DNA of 64,000 nt, from assembly GCF_900163785.1 (NCBI RefSeq), contig NZ_FUKN01000014.1, positions 1 to 64,000 of the forward strand. The letters run 5' to 3'. The position numbers and the translations under genes are program-made. Each line of letters starts with the position of its first letter. Positions within the stretch are counted from its first letter, which is position 1. The notes beneath the pieces were generated by a model. The model ran no database searches, was not told the DNA's origin, and saw only the letters and a program-made list of their open reading frames with translations. Source of the DNA: Psychrobacter sp. JB385 (GTDB lineage: Bacteria > Pseudomonadota > Gammaproteobacteria > Pseudomonadales > Moraxellaceae). Shown here piece after piece: positions 27,752 to 36,554 of this stretch.

Positions 27752-29434
27752 TTACATAGTTTTCTCATACATATTAATAAGTACATGATATAGAAATATT
27801 TCTTTATCGTGTCTTAAATGTCTTGAACATCCAACTCTAATATCTATTGAATTGTGTTCAATCTCTTTAAATTCAATATATTGGTACTGATAATTATGGC
27901 TTTTAATAAATGATAGATATTTATTCCATAAGCCCTCAAAATTAGTAGCTGTACTATATGTGATTATAAAGTTTTCTTTTAAACCAGTAACGTCGTAGCT
28001 AAATGTTTTGTCTAAGTGTGTAATAAGGTAAGCTTTATCTAGATAACTTAGATTTAAAGCTTCGATAATTGATTTAGGAGTACCATCTGATTCAACAATA
28101 AATATATCAACCTCACCACTGTCCTTACCCGTTGGAGAAGTAGCCCATTGAGGTTGATCTTTGATATGAAAACCTCTCGCTTCCATAGTTTTTGCTATAT
28201 CTCTATTCCTAGCATTTTCGTCTACACCTGCTCTCTTATAAGTAATATCTCCTTGTAATTTTTTACAGGCATATAAAACACTATCTAACAATGATCTCTC
28301 TTGATTAATAAGAAAGTCATAAGCGTTAATAGCATCAATAGGTGTTTTAATCTTTTCAGATAAACTCTCTGCCAAATCTTTATGGTTAGGAAAAGCCTGC
28401 ACTAGCCCCCTCTTTAAATCTAAAGCATCCTCTTTTTTTTTAGGATTATCTTTGATAGTTTCTTTGATATAGCAAAGGAACCTATATTTATCTGACCCAG
28501 CTATCTCGTCTCGGAGCAAGACTTCAATCTTAATAAGATAAGTATCTAAATTCGTTATAAAGTATGGCTTTAATACTCTTTCTTCTAGACTACTACTAAG
28601 CAAACTAGTCGTTGAGCATAATTTTAGATTAACCTTCTCGTTCATAATTTCATTATAGTTTACATAAATATTATCTAATTCAGCTTTGATGTCTAGCCAT
28701 TCTGCTGGTTTTGAATTATAAATATTTTGTAGAGCTTTCAATATTAGGTATAAGTGGTACTGGATATTATCATCAATTCTATTAATAGAGTATGCATCAT
28801 ATTTAAATAACAAGTTACTAGCTTGAGTCATTAGATGAGATGAAGATGACCATTTTTTATCAAATAACTCTTGAAGAATTAGTACTATCTTACTTAAAAA
28901 AACAGCATCAACTCTATTTTCAACCTCTTCTATTGAGTTGTTAAAGTATTCATTACTTTTGCCTAGTAAAAGTCTTAACTCTTCATAGTTTTCAGAGGCT
29001 AATGCTTTCTGAAAGTTGATTAATCCTAGACTATAAAGGCTCTCTCCTACAATTTCAGCTTCACTGGACTCTAAGCAACTCTCATAAACCGACTCGATAT
29101 CACCTTTAACATCTAAAAAAGGGCTATAGAAGTATAACAACTCTTTTAACCGACGGATTTCTAAAAAGATATCCTTACCGAACGTCCAATAATCAATAAG
29201 TAAGGAATATACCTGTCTTTCAGGTATTTTTTCTAGAAAACAAAGGTTTGAAAAGGATTTTAAGAAGTTTATTCTTACATAACTATTCTCTGTAGAATCT
29301 AAGATAACTTTACTGAATGTAGAGTTAATTTCTTTACTTTTAAGAGACATAGATAAGCTTACTAAATTTTCAGGGTTAGAAAACTCAATTTTCTCGGATT
29401 TGCTTAAGCTTTTGAATGTGCCTATATCAAACAT
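27752..29434 (-). CDS. Putative effector of an ABC-three-component-type system, PD-(D/E)xK-like C-terminus
   Basis: 560 aa, last gene of a three-gene operon. The N-terminal two thirds (about 20-380) are helical and repeat-like, without a known motif. Residues about 400-510 look like a restriction-endonuclease-type core: an Asn/Arg/Glu-rich helix (ENARNRDIAKTMEARGF, E407), SGEVDIFIVE (D443) and SIIEALNL (E458). The last motif has Leu460 where ExK enzymes have Lys. A conserved-looking TFSYDVTGLKENFIITYS follows. The ATG shares one base with the stop of the ATPase gene (TAATG), which implies translational coupling. Role inferred: DNA-targeting or sensing effector. Clearly AT-rich compared with the neighbouring transporter gene. 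Confidence 0.7.
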   Translation of the reverse strand: MFDIGTFKSLSKSEKIEFSNPENLVSLSMSLKSKEINSTFSKVILDSTENSYVRINFLKSFSNLCFLEKIPERQVYSLLIDYWTFGKDIFLEIRRLKELLYFYSPFLDVKGDIESVYESCLESSEAEIVGESLYSLGLINFQKALASENYEELRLLLGKSNEYFNNSIEEVENRVDAVFLSKIVLILQELFDKKWSSSSHLMTQASNLLFKYDAYSINRIDDNIQYHLYLILKALQNIYNSKPAEWLDIKAELDNIYVNYNEIMNEKVNLKLCSTTSLLSSSLEERVLKPYFITNLDTYLIKIEVLLRDEIAGSDKYRFLCYIKETIKDNPKKKEDALDLKRGLVQAFPNHKDLAESLSEKIKTPIDAINAYDFLINQERSLLDSVLYACKKLQGDITYKRAGVDENARNRDIAKTMEARGFHIKDQPQWATSPTGKDSGEVDIFIVESDGTPKSIIEALNLSYLDKAYLITHLDKTFSYDVTGLKENFIITYSTATNFEGLWNKYLSFIKSHNYQYQYIEFKEIEHNSIDIRVGCSRHLRHDKEIFLYHVLINMYEKTM

Positions 29435-31512
29435 TAGAATACATATTGTCCTGTGGGTATTATTTTCTGATTAGTAACGACACCCTCTAGATCCCTTTCA
29501 GCAGTTGCTATTAATATCTGAAGTTCACTACCAAAGCGTATTTCTATGCTCTTCAATAATTGAGATAGTCCCTCAAGATAAGAATTATCTGCTTCCTCCT
29601 TTGCAGGACTATCAATCATCAAAAGTCTAGTATGTCGACCAAGGTTAAATTCGATATCCATTTGTATTAAACTCAAATAAAATGCTAACTTTGCTCTTAA
29701 CTGTTCGCCTTCTGAGAAGTCATTGAATGTAATATACTCATTACTCTGCTCGTACTTTATATCTAGATTACTGTTTACGAGTACATTAGTGATAGAACCT
29801 AAACCAAGTGCCTGAACTTCTTGTGTCATTAGGGAAGATAGTCTTTCCGTCACTCTTTTACCTAATTGCGCTCTCTGCTTAGATAATTCGTTGATTGCAA
29901 AATTTATAACACTAAGCTTTAAATCATAGTTTTCTGACGGTTCTAGTTTCTTATTTCTAATACCTTCCAATCTATATTCAAATACCGCTTTTCTAGCTAT
30001 CAAATCGTTCTTAAGATTGTTCTGAGATTCATATGATTTTAGTACTGATATTTCACGATCTAATTGAGTTAGTTGACTGTTCATCGCTAATAGATCAGGT
30101 AATTGTTGTAGCTCAATTCTAATCGTTTTAAGTTCGTCTTGTTGTTCGTTCAAACTTTTTTTACTAGCGCCAAACTTAGACTCACTATCTACAAGTTTCT
30201 TTCTCAATTGAATAATAAGTTCATCTAAGGCTTTAACCTTATTTTTATAAACACTAATATCAACATCTTTACCTGACACATCTTCATGGCATAAGGCACA
30301 TTCGTGCTTTTTAACGCTCTCTTGCTTCCGTAATTCTAATAATTTATGATCACATGCAGGGCAATGCTTAACATCCAAATTAGAGAAAAATGCTCCTATA
30401 TGAATGAATTCCTCTAGGGAATTTTTTTGTTTTATAGATGAGTTAATCTCTTTTTTTAAATTCTCTTTTAAATTTCTAAGTAGTTCAATATCTCGTTTTG
30501 AGCTTCCAATACGTAAGATCAAATCTTCAATTTTCTTATATAGATTGAGTCTTTCTTTATTATTTCTTTCGATACTCTGCAAAATAGTATTAAACTCACT
30601 CGTTAATTGAGCAATCCTCTGCTGATTACTATCCTCCATGAGTAGTTTTTTTAGCTCTTCCTCAGTATGATGAATTTTCTCTTCTAACTCATTTGCAGTA
30701 GTTTCAATTTCACTATTATTTGTAATTTGGATATCTGAGCTTCTAGCCTGTTCATATCCAAGCTTATCTCTTTTTACAATTAGTCGGTTTATTGGATAAG
30801 TTAACTCCATACTTAATAGCATTTCGAAAATCTTCTTACCTTGGTTTCCATACATTAATTTGTCACTATCTTTAGATTCTAAAAGTATAGATTTGAAATA
30901 GGTCGCCCAACTTGCTCCGGCCTCATTAAGACTTGTACTACTTTTATTAGAATCCTTCTGAGTCCATTTTAGCGAATAATAAGAAAACTGAGCAAAGAAA
31001 AAATTTTGAATTTGATCCTCAAATGATGTTGCATTTTTTGCTTCGAACAACACTTTATCATCAGAACCTCTAACGTCTTCTAACGTCTTAACTTCATGAT
31101 GAAATAGTTTTGATAGTGGGCGAGAGTTCGTCAAGTCCAGAAAAACTGCATAGTTTTTTTTGTTAATATTAAAATTTAGAAACACATATTCAACCCAGTT
31201 TAATATATCTTTTCTTAAGCTATTCCTGCCTGTCAAAGCATACTTAATAACTTTAAAGACAGAAGACTTCCCTTTTAAGTTGTCAGCTACTAATATATTA
31301 ACGCCTTCTTCATACTTTATTTCAAACTCGAAGTCTTGGGAATTTTTATTACCTATAATTCTTAAGTTTCTGATCACTAGACGCTTATCTGTTGAAATCG
31401 GAGAGTCTTTATCAAAGCTATCTTCAATACCGAGCAAAATATCTATTTCATCACTTGTTAAGCTACCTTCAAATTCAGAATATATTTTCTTTGAAAACTT
31501 CTTATAGTCCAT
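29434..31512 (-). CDS. SMC/Rad50-like ATPase of an ABC-three-component (Lamassu-like) system
   Basis: 692 aa. Walker A ADNLKGKSS (76-84) has Ala in the first position but keeps GKS. Two long coiled-coil arms (about 270-365 and 425-555) flank a hook with two CxxC pairs (C384, C387, C405, C408), Rad50 zinc-hook style but with four cysteines in one chain. The ABC signature is FSEGEQ (599-604) and Walker B LLMIDSPAKEE (D634). The family I recognise is the DUF3732-type ABC ATPase of the ABC-three-component conflict systems. ATP-dependent clamping of foreign or broken DNA ends is the expected role by analogy with Lamassu SMC proteins. Starts 2 bp after the upstream stop codon. Confidence 0.8.
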   Translation of the reverse strand: MDYKKFSKKIYSEFEGSLTSDEIDILLGIEDSFDKDSPISTDKRLVIRNLRIIGNKNSQDFEFEIKYEEGVNILVADNLKGKSSVFKVIKYALTGRNSLRKDILNWVEYVFLNFNINKKNYAVFLDLTNSRPLSKLFHHEVKTLEDVRGSDDKVLFEAKNATSFEDQIQNFFFAQFSYYSLKWTQKDSNKSSTSLNEAGASWATYFKSILLESKDSDKLMYGNQGKKIFEMLLSMELTYPINRLIVKRDKLGYEQARSSDIQITNNSEIETTANELEEKIHHTEEELKKLLMEDSNQQRIAQLTSEFNTILQSIERNNKERLNLYKKIEDLILRIGSSKRDIELLRNLKENLKKEINSSIKQKNSLEEFIHIGAFFSNLDVKHCPACDHKLLELRKQESVKKHECALCHEDVSGKDVDISVYKNKVKALDELIIQLRKKLVDSESKFGASKKSLNEQQDELKTIRIELQQLPDLLAMNSQLTQLDREISVLKSYESQNNLKNDLIARKAVFEYRLEGIRNKKLEPSENYDLKLSVINFAINELSKQRAQLGKRVTERLSSLMTQEVQALGLGSITNVLVNSNLDIKYEQSNEYITFNDFSEGEQLRAKLAFYLSLIQMDIEFNLGRHTRLLMIDSPAKEEADNSYLEGLSQLLKSIEIRFGSELQILIATAERDLEGVVTNQKIIPTGQYVF

Positions 31513-31514
31513 AT

Positions 31515-32165
31515 CTACAATGACTCCGCATAAGTTTTTTGGAATTCAACCTTCACTTTCTGATTTATGCTCTTAATGTAATTATTCATTGATGTGTCTT
31601 TATATTCTTCAATTTGGTATTGAGCAATCTTAAGCTCTGAACCAGACAAGCTTCCAAAGTACTTCTTAATAAGCTCACATCTATTGACATACCATCCAAA
31701 GGCTGAAAAACCATTAATCTCTCTCTCGAATTTTGAAATAGCATATTCTGTAATATAGTATTTTTTACTCACTGTATTTCTTAAATTAGTAGTTTTTTTA
31801 CTCTCAAAACAAATAAAATCGATGCTTACTAGAAAGGCAATAACATCATCAATATCTTCATATGCACCAAAGAAAAACCTTAACATCTCTTCTTTTCTAA
31901 TATCAGGTTCATTTTTCAGGTAGATATCTTTTACGATATCTTTAATCTCTATTTTTAAACTAGAGTCCTTTTGAGCCAACAGTAACAGCTCATGGCATAA
32001 ATAATCTGGATTTCTCAATAAGAAGTCTAATTTCTGAATACGTACTTCGCTTTCGAACAGTCTTTTCAGATGTGGTCTATCGTTGACATTGCAAGACTTA
32101 CTGAAAGTATAGATAATTAAGAATATTCTAAATCTATCCTTATATTTTTTAACCACTGCTTCCAT
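31515..32165 (-). CDS. Putative middle component of an ABC-three-component system
   Basis: 216 aa, first gene of the operon. It is soluble, helical and has a likely winged-helix-like C-terminal half (AISKFEREINGFSAFGWYVNR). The stretch RIQKLDFLLRNPDYLCHELL is of the kind found in small middle components that bridge the SMC-like ATPase and the effector. The ATG at 32165 has AGG six bases upstream; the frame is open to a TTG at 32216, which would add 17 plausible residues but has no Shine-Dalgarno sequence. Function is inferred from position and size. Confidence 0.65.
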   Translation of the reverse strand: MEAVVKKYKDRFRIFLIIYTFSKSCNVNDRPHLKRLFESEVRIQKLDFLLRNPDYLCHELLLLAQKDSSLKIEIKDIVKDIYLKNEPDIRKEEMLRFFFGAYEDIDDVIAFLVSIDFICFESKKTTNLRNTVSKKYYITEYAISKFEREINGFSAFGWYVNRCELIKKYFGSLSGSELKIAQYQIEEYKDTSMNNYIKSINQKVKVEFQKTYAESL

Positions 32166-32216
32166 ATGCAACCTATATGCTGAATTTTGTTCAATTTTAA
32201 TAGTACTACTTTTCAA

Positions 32217-32568
32217 CTATCATATCTATGGAATACGGCTAAGCGTATTTAAAAGTTATCAAGATTCCACTACAACTTTAAGAGGAAGTAAGCGTGACTT
32301 CTTTGAAACACTCTCAGTGTGAATTAGCGATAGTTTCACCCACACCCTATGCTATCCAGACCAAACCTGTTTATTAGAGAGGTTTTGCTCGACCAAAAAT
32401 AGTCGCCTTGAGACGTGGTTTAGCCTCGACAGTAGCGGGTATACTTATGTGACCACTGGCTTGCGGGGACTTGGCTGAGAGTATTATCGAGATAACAGTA
32501 ATGCTATCAGCCATTAGTCACCGCGCCAGTGGACAGATAAGATATGAGCGGATGGCGAGATTAGCTCT
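32217..32568. other. Gene-free stretch between the defence-type operon and avtA
   Basis: No credible gene. On the plus strand a frame is open from 32378 to about 32612 apart from one TGA at 32450, which may be a remnant or chance. The segment lies upstream of an orphan plus-strand terminator (32620-32653), so it could be transcribed as a noncoding RNA, but no good promoter is visible. Confidence 0.4.
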
Positions 32569-32603
32569 AAACCCCAAACCCCAAACCCCAAACCCCAAAC
32601 CCC
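32569..32603 (-). repeat. Five-copy AAACCCC tandem array; G-quadruplex motif on the minus strand
   Basis: Five perfect 7-bp units. Read on the minus strand it is (GGGGTTT)5, five G4 tracts with TTT spacers, an ideal intramolecular G-quadruplex sequence. It lies about 400 bp upstream of the three-gene operon start, on the strand that is coding for that operon, and about 180 bp before avtA. Confidence 0.85.
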
Positions 32604-32619
32604 TAAAATAACACACCCG

Positions 32620-32653
32620 AAACGCCTTCTACTCAACTAGAAGGCGTTTTTTA
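32620..32653 (+). terminator. Orphan intrinsic terminator upstream of avtA
   Basis: Perfect 10-bp stem AACGCCTTCT (32621-32630) and AGAAGGCGTT (32639-32648), 8-nt loop, T tract after it. No plus-strand gene lies upstream for nearly 5 kb, so either an unannotated RNA ends here or a gene that it once served has been lost or displaced. Confidence 0.8.
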
Positions 32654-32780
32654 CTTCATAAGCTGTATAGACATATAAGTTAATATCAGCGCCGTACTTT
32701 GCTTATTTTATAGCCCTCATTTGCTATACTAGGCCTCATTTTATCATTCAAATAACCCCTCAAACACGCACGGTAACCTT

Positions 32781-34106
32781 ATGAAGTTCTCAAAGTTCGG
32801 TCAAAAATTTACCCAGCCCACTGGCATCTCACAATTGATGGATGATCTGGGCGATGCGCTAAAAAGCGATCAGCCAGTCAACATGCTGGGTGGCGGTAAT
32901 CCTGCCAAAATTGATGCCGTCAATGAGCTGTTTTTAGAGACCTATAAGTCGTTGGGTGTCGATAATGATACAGGTGAGGCTAATAGTAGTGCGATTATCA
33001 GTATGGCGAATTACTCCAATCCGCAAGGGGATGCAGGTTTTATCGATGCGTTGGTTGGCTTCTTTAACCGTCATTATGACTGGAACCTCACGGCAGAAAA
33101 CATCGCCCTGACCAATGGCTCACAAAATGCGTTCTTCTATCTGTTCAATCTATTTGGCGGTGCATTCCCTGATGAGAAGAATGAATCTGTCGACAAATCC
33201 ATTCTACTGCCATTGACCCCTGAGTATATCGGCTATAGCGATGTGCATGTGGAAGGTCAGCATTTCGCAGCGGTATTACCGCATATCGATGAAGTGACGC
33301 ACGATGGCGAAGAAGGCTTCTTTAAATATCGTGTGGACTTTGACGCGTTAGAGAACTTGCCAGCGCTAAAGGAAGGTCGTATCGGGGCGATTTGCTGCTC
33401 ACGCCCGACCAACCCAACGGGCAACGTGCTGACCGATGACGAAATGGCGCATCTTGCCGAGATTGCGGCGCGCTATGACATTCCGCTGATTATCGACAAC
33501 GCCTACGGTATGCCCTTCCCGAATATCATCTACTCTGATGTCAATTTAAATTGGGATAACAATACGATTCTGTGTTTTAGCTTATCGAAGATTGGCTTAC
33601 CCGGTATGCGTACGGGTATTATCGTTGCTGATGCCAAAGTGATTGAAGCGGTCAGCGCGATGAATGCGGTGGTCAATCTAGCGCCGACACGCTTTGGTGC
33701 CGCGATTGCCACACCATTGGTCGAAAACGACCGTATCAAGCAGTTATCTGATAATGAGATTAAGCCGTTTTATCAAAAGCAGGCAAAACTCGCGGTGACG
33801 CTGTTAAAAGAAGCATTAGGCGATTATCCGCTCATGATTCACAAGCCTGAAGGCGCGATATTCTTTTGGTTGTGGTTTAAAGACTTGCCGATTAGTACGC
33901 TTGAGCTATACGAGCGCCTAAAAGAAAAAGGTACGCTTATTGTGCCAAGTGAGTATTTCTTCCCCGGTGTGGATGTCAGCGATTACCAACATGCACACGA
34001 GTGTATCCGCATGAGTATCGCCGCTGATGAGCAAACGCTGACGGATGGTATTAGAGTGATTGGTGAAGTAGTGCGTGAGCTGTATGATGAGGCTCAAAGC
34101 AACTAA
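32781..34106 (+). CDS. avtA: Valine--pyruvate aminotransferase (AvtA)
   Basis: PLP-dependent transaminase that forms alanine and 2-ketoisovalerate from valine and pyruvate. 441 aa, cytoplasmic. The N-terminus (FSKFGQKFTQPTGISQLMDD) is typical of AvtA. PLP contacts include TNGSQNA, NPTG in SRPTNPTGNV, DNAYG, and the Schiff-base lysine in SLSKIGLPGMRTG; the substrate arginine is in HECIRMSI. Monocistronic, with a terminator on both sides. Confidence 0.93.
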   Translation: MKFSKFGQKFTQPTGISQLMDDLGDALKSDQPVNMLGGGNPAKIDAVNELFLETYKSLGVDNDTGEANSSAIISMANYSNPQGDAGFIDALVGFFNRHYDWNLTAENIALTNGSQNAFFYLFNLFGGAFPDEKNESVDKSILLPLTPEYIGYSDVHVEGQHFAAVLPHIDEVTHDGEEGFFKYRVDFDALENLPALKEGRIGAICCSRPTNPTGNVLTDDEMAHLAEIAARYDIPLIIDNAYGMPFPNIIYSDVNLNWDNNTILCFSLSKIGLPGMRTGIIVADAKVIEAVSAMNAVVNLAPTRFGAAIATPLVENDRIKQLSDNEIKPFYQKQAKLAVTLLKEALGDYPLMIHKPEGAIFFWLWFKDLPISTLELYERLKEKGTLIVPSEYFFPGVDVSDYQHAHECIRMSIAADEQTLTDGIRVIGEVVRELYDEAQSN

Positions 34107-34128
34107 CCCTACCTGCCACTCATAGAGT

Positions 34129-34160
34129 AAAAAACGGACTGATTAATAGTCCGTTTTTTT
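34129..34160. terminator. Bidirectional terminator between avtA and the convergent membrane gene
   Basis: AAAAACGGACT (34130-34140), 7-nt loop, AGTCCGTTTTT. A-run and T-run on either side let it serve both strands; it overlaps the last codons of the minus-strand gene. Confidence 0.88.
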
Positions 34161-34619
34161 ATGGCGTCTGGTCAATGCAGTGGGTTTATTGGTTGGCCGA
34201 AAGACAGTCGTCCACTTATTGAGCGCAAAAAGCACATAGGACAGCAAGCACGTATTGATTAAATCACGGATACTTGCAATTAGCTGGTCGCGGCTTAAGC
34301 CTGCCAAACCTAGCGATTCAATCGTTTCTCGATTGTCCAAATACTCGCCCAAAAGCGCAATACCCGTCACAATGATTAATGCAATAAATGATCGGATACC
34401 TTGGCTTTTGATGATAGGGCGCAGTACAAACAAACAAAGCAGGTAGACACCAACGCCAACGTAGATATGTAAAGCGTCTTTGGCAAGGCCAGTTGTTTCA
34501 ACAACATTCATTTTAAAAGCGGTAAAATCCACTGAGATATTCCAAATATAGGCGAGCAGAAAATAATTGAGCGTATCACTAAACAACAATAGAGTCCGTG
34601 AAAAGCAATATCGATACAT
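34143..34619 (-). CDS. Small multi-pass membrane protein, unknown function
   Basis: 158 aa with about four hydrophobic segments: LLLFSDTLNYFLLAYIW, ALHIYVGVGVYLLCLFVL, FIALIIVTGIALLGEYLD and LINTCLLSYVLFALN. The pairing of a membrane helix with a conserved-looking acidic GEYLDNR vaguely recalls VanZ-like proteins, but the resemblance is weak and I do not assign a function. The ATG at 34619 is preferred to the GTG one codon upstream. A dispersed palindromic repeat abuts the start, so the ribosome-binding site comes from the repeat arm. Confidence 0.7.
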   Translation of the reverse strand: MYRYCFSRTLLLFSDTLNYFLLAYIWNISVDFTAFKMNVVETTGLAKDALHIYVGVGVYLLCLFVLRPIIKSQGIRSFIALIIVTGIALLGEYLDNRETIESLGLAGLSRDQLIASIRDLINTCLLSYVLFALNKWTTVFRPTNKPTALTRRHKKTDY

Positions 34620-34620
34620 C

Positions 34621-34706
34621 ACGCTCTACGGATATCAATTTTTCTTGCTGGCTATGCCTATGCAGACAGAGGCTGTAAAAAATTGATATCAGCAGTACCG
34701 TAGCGT
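34621..34706 (-). repeat. Dispersed palindromic repeat, copy A
   Basis: Nested inverted repeat: outer ACGCT.TACGG against CCGTAGCGT, inner ATATCAATTTTT against AAAAATTGATAT. The central core (CTTGCTGGCTATGCCTA and GCAGACAGAGGCTG) recurs nearly unchanged in copies B and C. The terminal motif of the other copies is not clear here. Confidence 0.75.
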
Positions 34707-34838
34707 TTTTATAGTATGTTGACGATAACTAAAAATGCTGGTTAAGAATGATAATAGTAGACAATAAAAAAGGTAGATTATACAAGTGATAATCTACCTT
34801 TTGCTGAATTAAATCGTCAACTCACGTTGATGGTCTAT

Positions 34839-35474
34839 TTACACATTCCACTCAACGAAGTTCTTTAATAACTGCAAGCCATCGGTATGGCTTTTTTCGG
34901 GATGAAACTGAGTCGCAAACAGATTGTCTTGGATCACACTGGCACAAAACGGCTGTCCATAATTACATATTGCTGCCACTTGTGCGCTGTCGCTAGGCTC
35001 GCAGTAGTAGCTGTGTACAAAGTAAAAATGCGCATGGTCTTTGATACCGTGCCAAAGCGGATGGTCGAAATCCATACCGCTGATGGTATTCCAGCCCATA
35101 TGTGGCACTTTGATGGTTGCGCCTTGCTCATCGGTCCACGTCGGATCGAACGCTTTTACTTGCCCCTTTAAAATATCAAGACAAGCGGTGCCGCCGTTTT
35201 CAGTAGATTGCTCAAACAACGCTTGCATACCAACGCAGATGGCCATCACAGGCTTGTTAAATATTGCCTGCCGTACGACGTCATCAATGCCTGCATCACA
35301 CATGCCAGCGATACAGTCGCGCATGGCACCAACACCTGGGAATACGATCTTATCGGCAGCAGCGACCACTTTTGGGTCGTTTGTGATAGCGACGTCAGCA
35401 CCGACATTGGACAGCGCCTTGCTCACAGAGTGCAGGTTACCCATGCCATAATCTAATAATGCTACTTTGGTCAT
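34839..35474 (-). CDS. hisH: Imidazole glycerol phosphate synthase glutaminase subunit (HisH)
   Basis: Glutaminase that supplies ammonia to HisF for the fifth step of histidine synthesis. About 211 aa. Class I amidotransferase triad: Cys in [11 protein letters not shown], His and Glu in [10 protein letters not shown]. Starts [15 protein letters not shown] longer frame begins at 35513, but the ATG at 35474 with GAGAA eight bases upstream gives the normal family N-terminus. It lies 150 bp downstream of hisB on the same strand, probably one transcript; hisF is not in the window. Confidence 0.95.
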   Translation of the reverse strand: MTKVALLDYGMGNLHSVSKALSNVGADVAITNDPKVVAAADKIVFPGVGAMRDCIAGMCDAGIDDVVRQAIFNKPVMAICVGMQALFEQSTENGGTACLDILKGQVKAFDPTWTDEQGATIKVPHMGWNTISGMDFDHPLWHGIKDHAHFYFVHSYYCEPSDSAQVAAICNYGQPFCASVIQDNLFATQFHPEKSHTDGLQLLKNFVEWNV

Positions 35475-35626
35475 TAATTGGTTCTCATTTTGAATCGCTT
35501 TAATAGTACACAATCAAATCTTATTAATAAAGTGTAGATAGGGTTCTGCTACAAGGAAGCCAAGTGCAGGCTATACAACCAGTACGCCAAGCTTGACTGA
35601 CACCGTAGCAGAGACTTAAATGCACT

Positions 35627-36274
35627 TTAGAATGCCTCTTTGGTCGACGGTAAGGTATTTAGCGCACGCTCATCATATTCACAAGCCATACGTAGTGCAC
35701 GGGCAAACGCTTTAAAGGTTGATTCAATCTGATGATGGCTGTTTTTGCCTTTGAGATTGTCCAAATGCACCGTCATCCATGAGTGATTGACGAAACCATA
35801 AAAGAACTCACTGAACAAATCAACATCGAAGCGACCCACATGCGAGCGCGTAAATGGAATGTCCATGTGCAGACCTGGGCGGCCTGACAAATCAACCACC
35901 GCGCGCGTCAATGACTCATCTAATGGCGCATAAAAGTGCCCATAACGACGAATGCCCTTTTTATCACCAAGTGCTTTGTTAAAAGCTTGTCCAAGCGTGA
36001 TGCCCGTGTCTTCGACGCTATGATGGTCATCGATAAAGGTATCACCGTTGCATTTGATATCTAAGTCAAACAAACCATGACGCTTAATCTGATCGATCAT
36101 ATGATCCAAAAATGGCACGCCCGTATCGACAACGCCTTTGCCTGTACCATCAAGGTTCACAGTACAAGTGATTTGCGTTTCGGCAGTATTGCGTTCCACT
36201 GTTGCGATACGCTCAGGGCGACCATATAAGTTTAAGTTTGTTGCTTGATTTTGCTCAGTTGCATTGGCTGTCAT
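35627..36274 (-). CDS. hisB: Imidazoleglycerol-phosphate dehydratase (HisB)
   Basis: Dehydrates IGP to imidazole-acetol phosphate, the sixth step of histidine synthesis; Mn-dependent. 215 aa, the monofunctional form without the N-terminal phosphatase of E. coli HisB. Metal-binding motifs are [10 protein letters not shown] and [32 protein letters not shown] and [16 protein letters not shown] are also typical. About 20 N-terminal residues precede the conserved [12 protein letters not shown]. Followed by hisH. Confidence 0.96.
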   Translation of the reverse strand: MTANATEQNQATNLNLYGRPERIATVERNTAETQITCTVNLDGTGKGVVDTGVPFLDHMIDQIKRHGLFDLDIKCNGDTFIDDHHSVEDTGITLGQAFNKALGDKKGIRRYGHFYAPLDESLTRAVVDLSGRPGLHMDIPFTRSHVGRFDVDLFSEFFYGFVNHSWMTVHLDNLKGKNSHHQIESTFKAFARALRMACEYDERALNTLPSTKEAF

Positions 36275-36554
36275 AGCTATTCTCTATCGGTTTTTTATCA
36301 GTGAAAAGCGGTCAATTATAAATAGGACAAAATATCGCCCATTACTGTACATTCCATCACTGCTGGTGCTGCAATCAGTACCAGCAAAAAATGTATGAAA
36401 AAATGATATATACAAAAGATATCAACATATTAGGGTCGATGTGTCCCACATATTATCTAGCCTCATCATAGCAAACCCTAACATTTACTGCCACGACCAA
36501 GCGTCAAACCACGCACAAATTTGTGTCATTCTGCTAAAATAGTGACTTTAATTT

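Noticed and set aside
32375..32520. Short minus-strand ORF of about 46 codons in the same gap
   Set aside because: No Shine-Dalgarno sequence and composition unlike a protein; it mirrors the plus-strand open frame.
32378..32612. Almost open plus-strand frame with a single in-frame TGA at 32450
   Set aside because: No start codon with a ribosome-binding site, part of the frame is the AAACCCC array, and a chance open frame of this size is common. Kept only as a possible remnant.
36361..36386. TGCTGGT/ACCAGCA hairpin as terminator for hisB or the PanZ-like gene
   Set aside because: It is followed by A's on the plus strand and would be upstream of hisB on the minus strand, so it fits no gene end.
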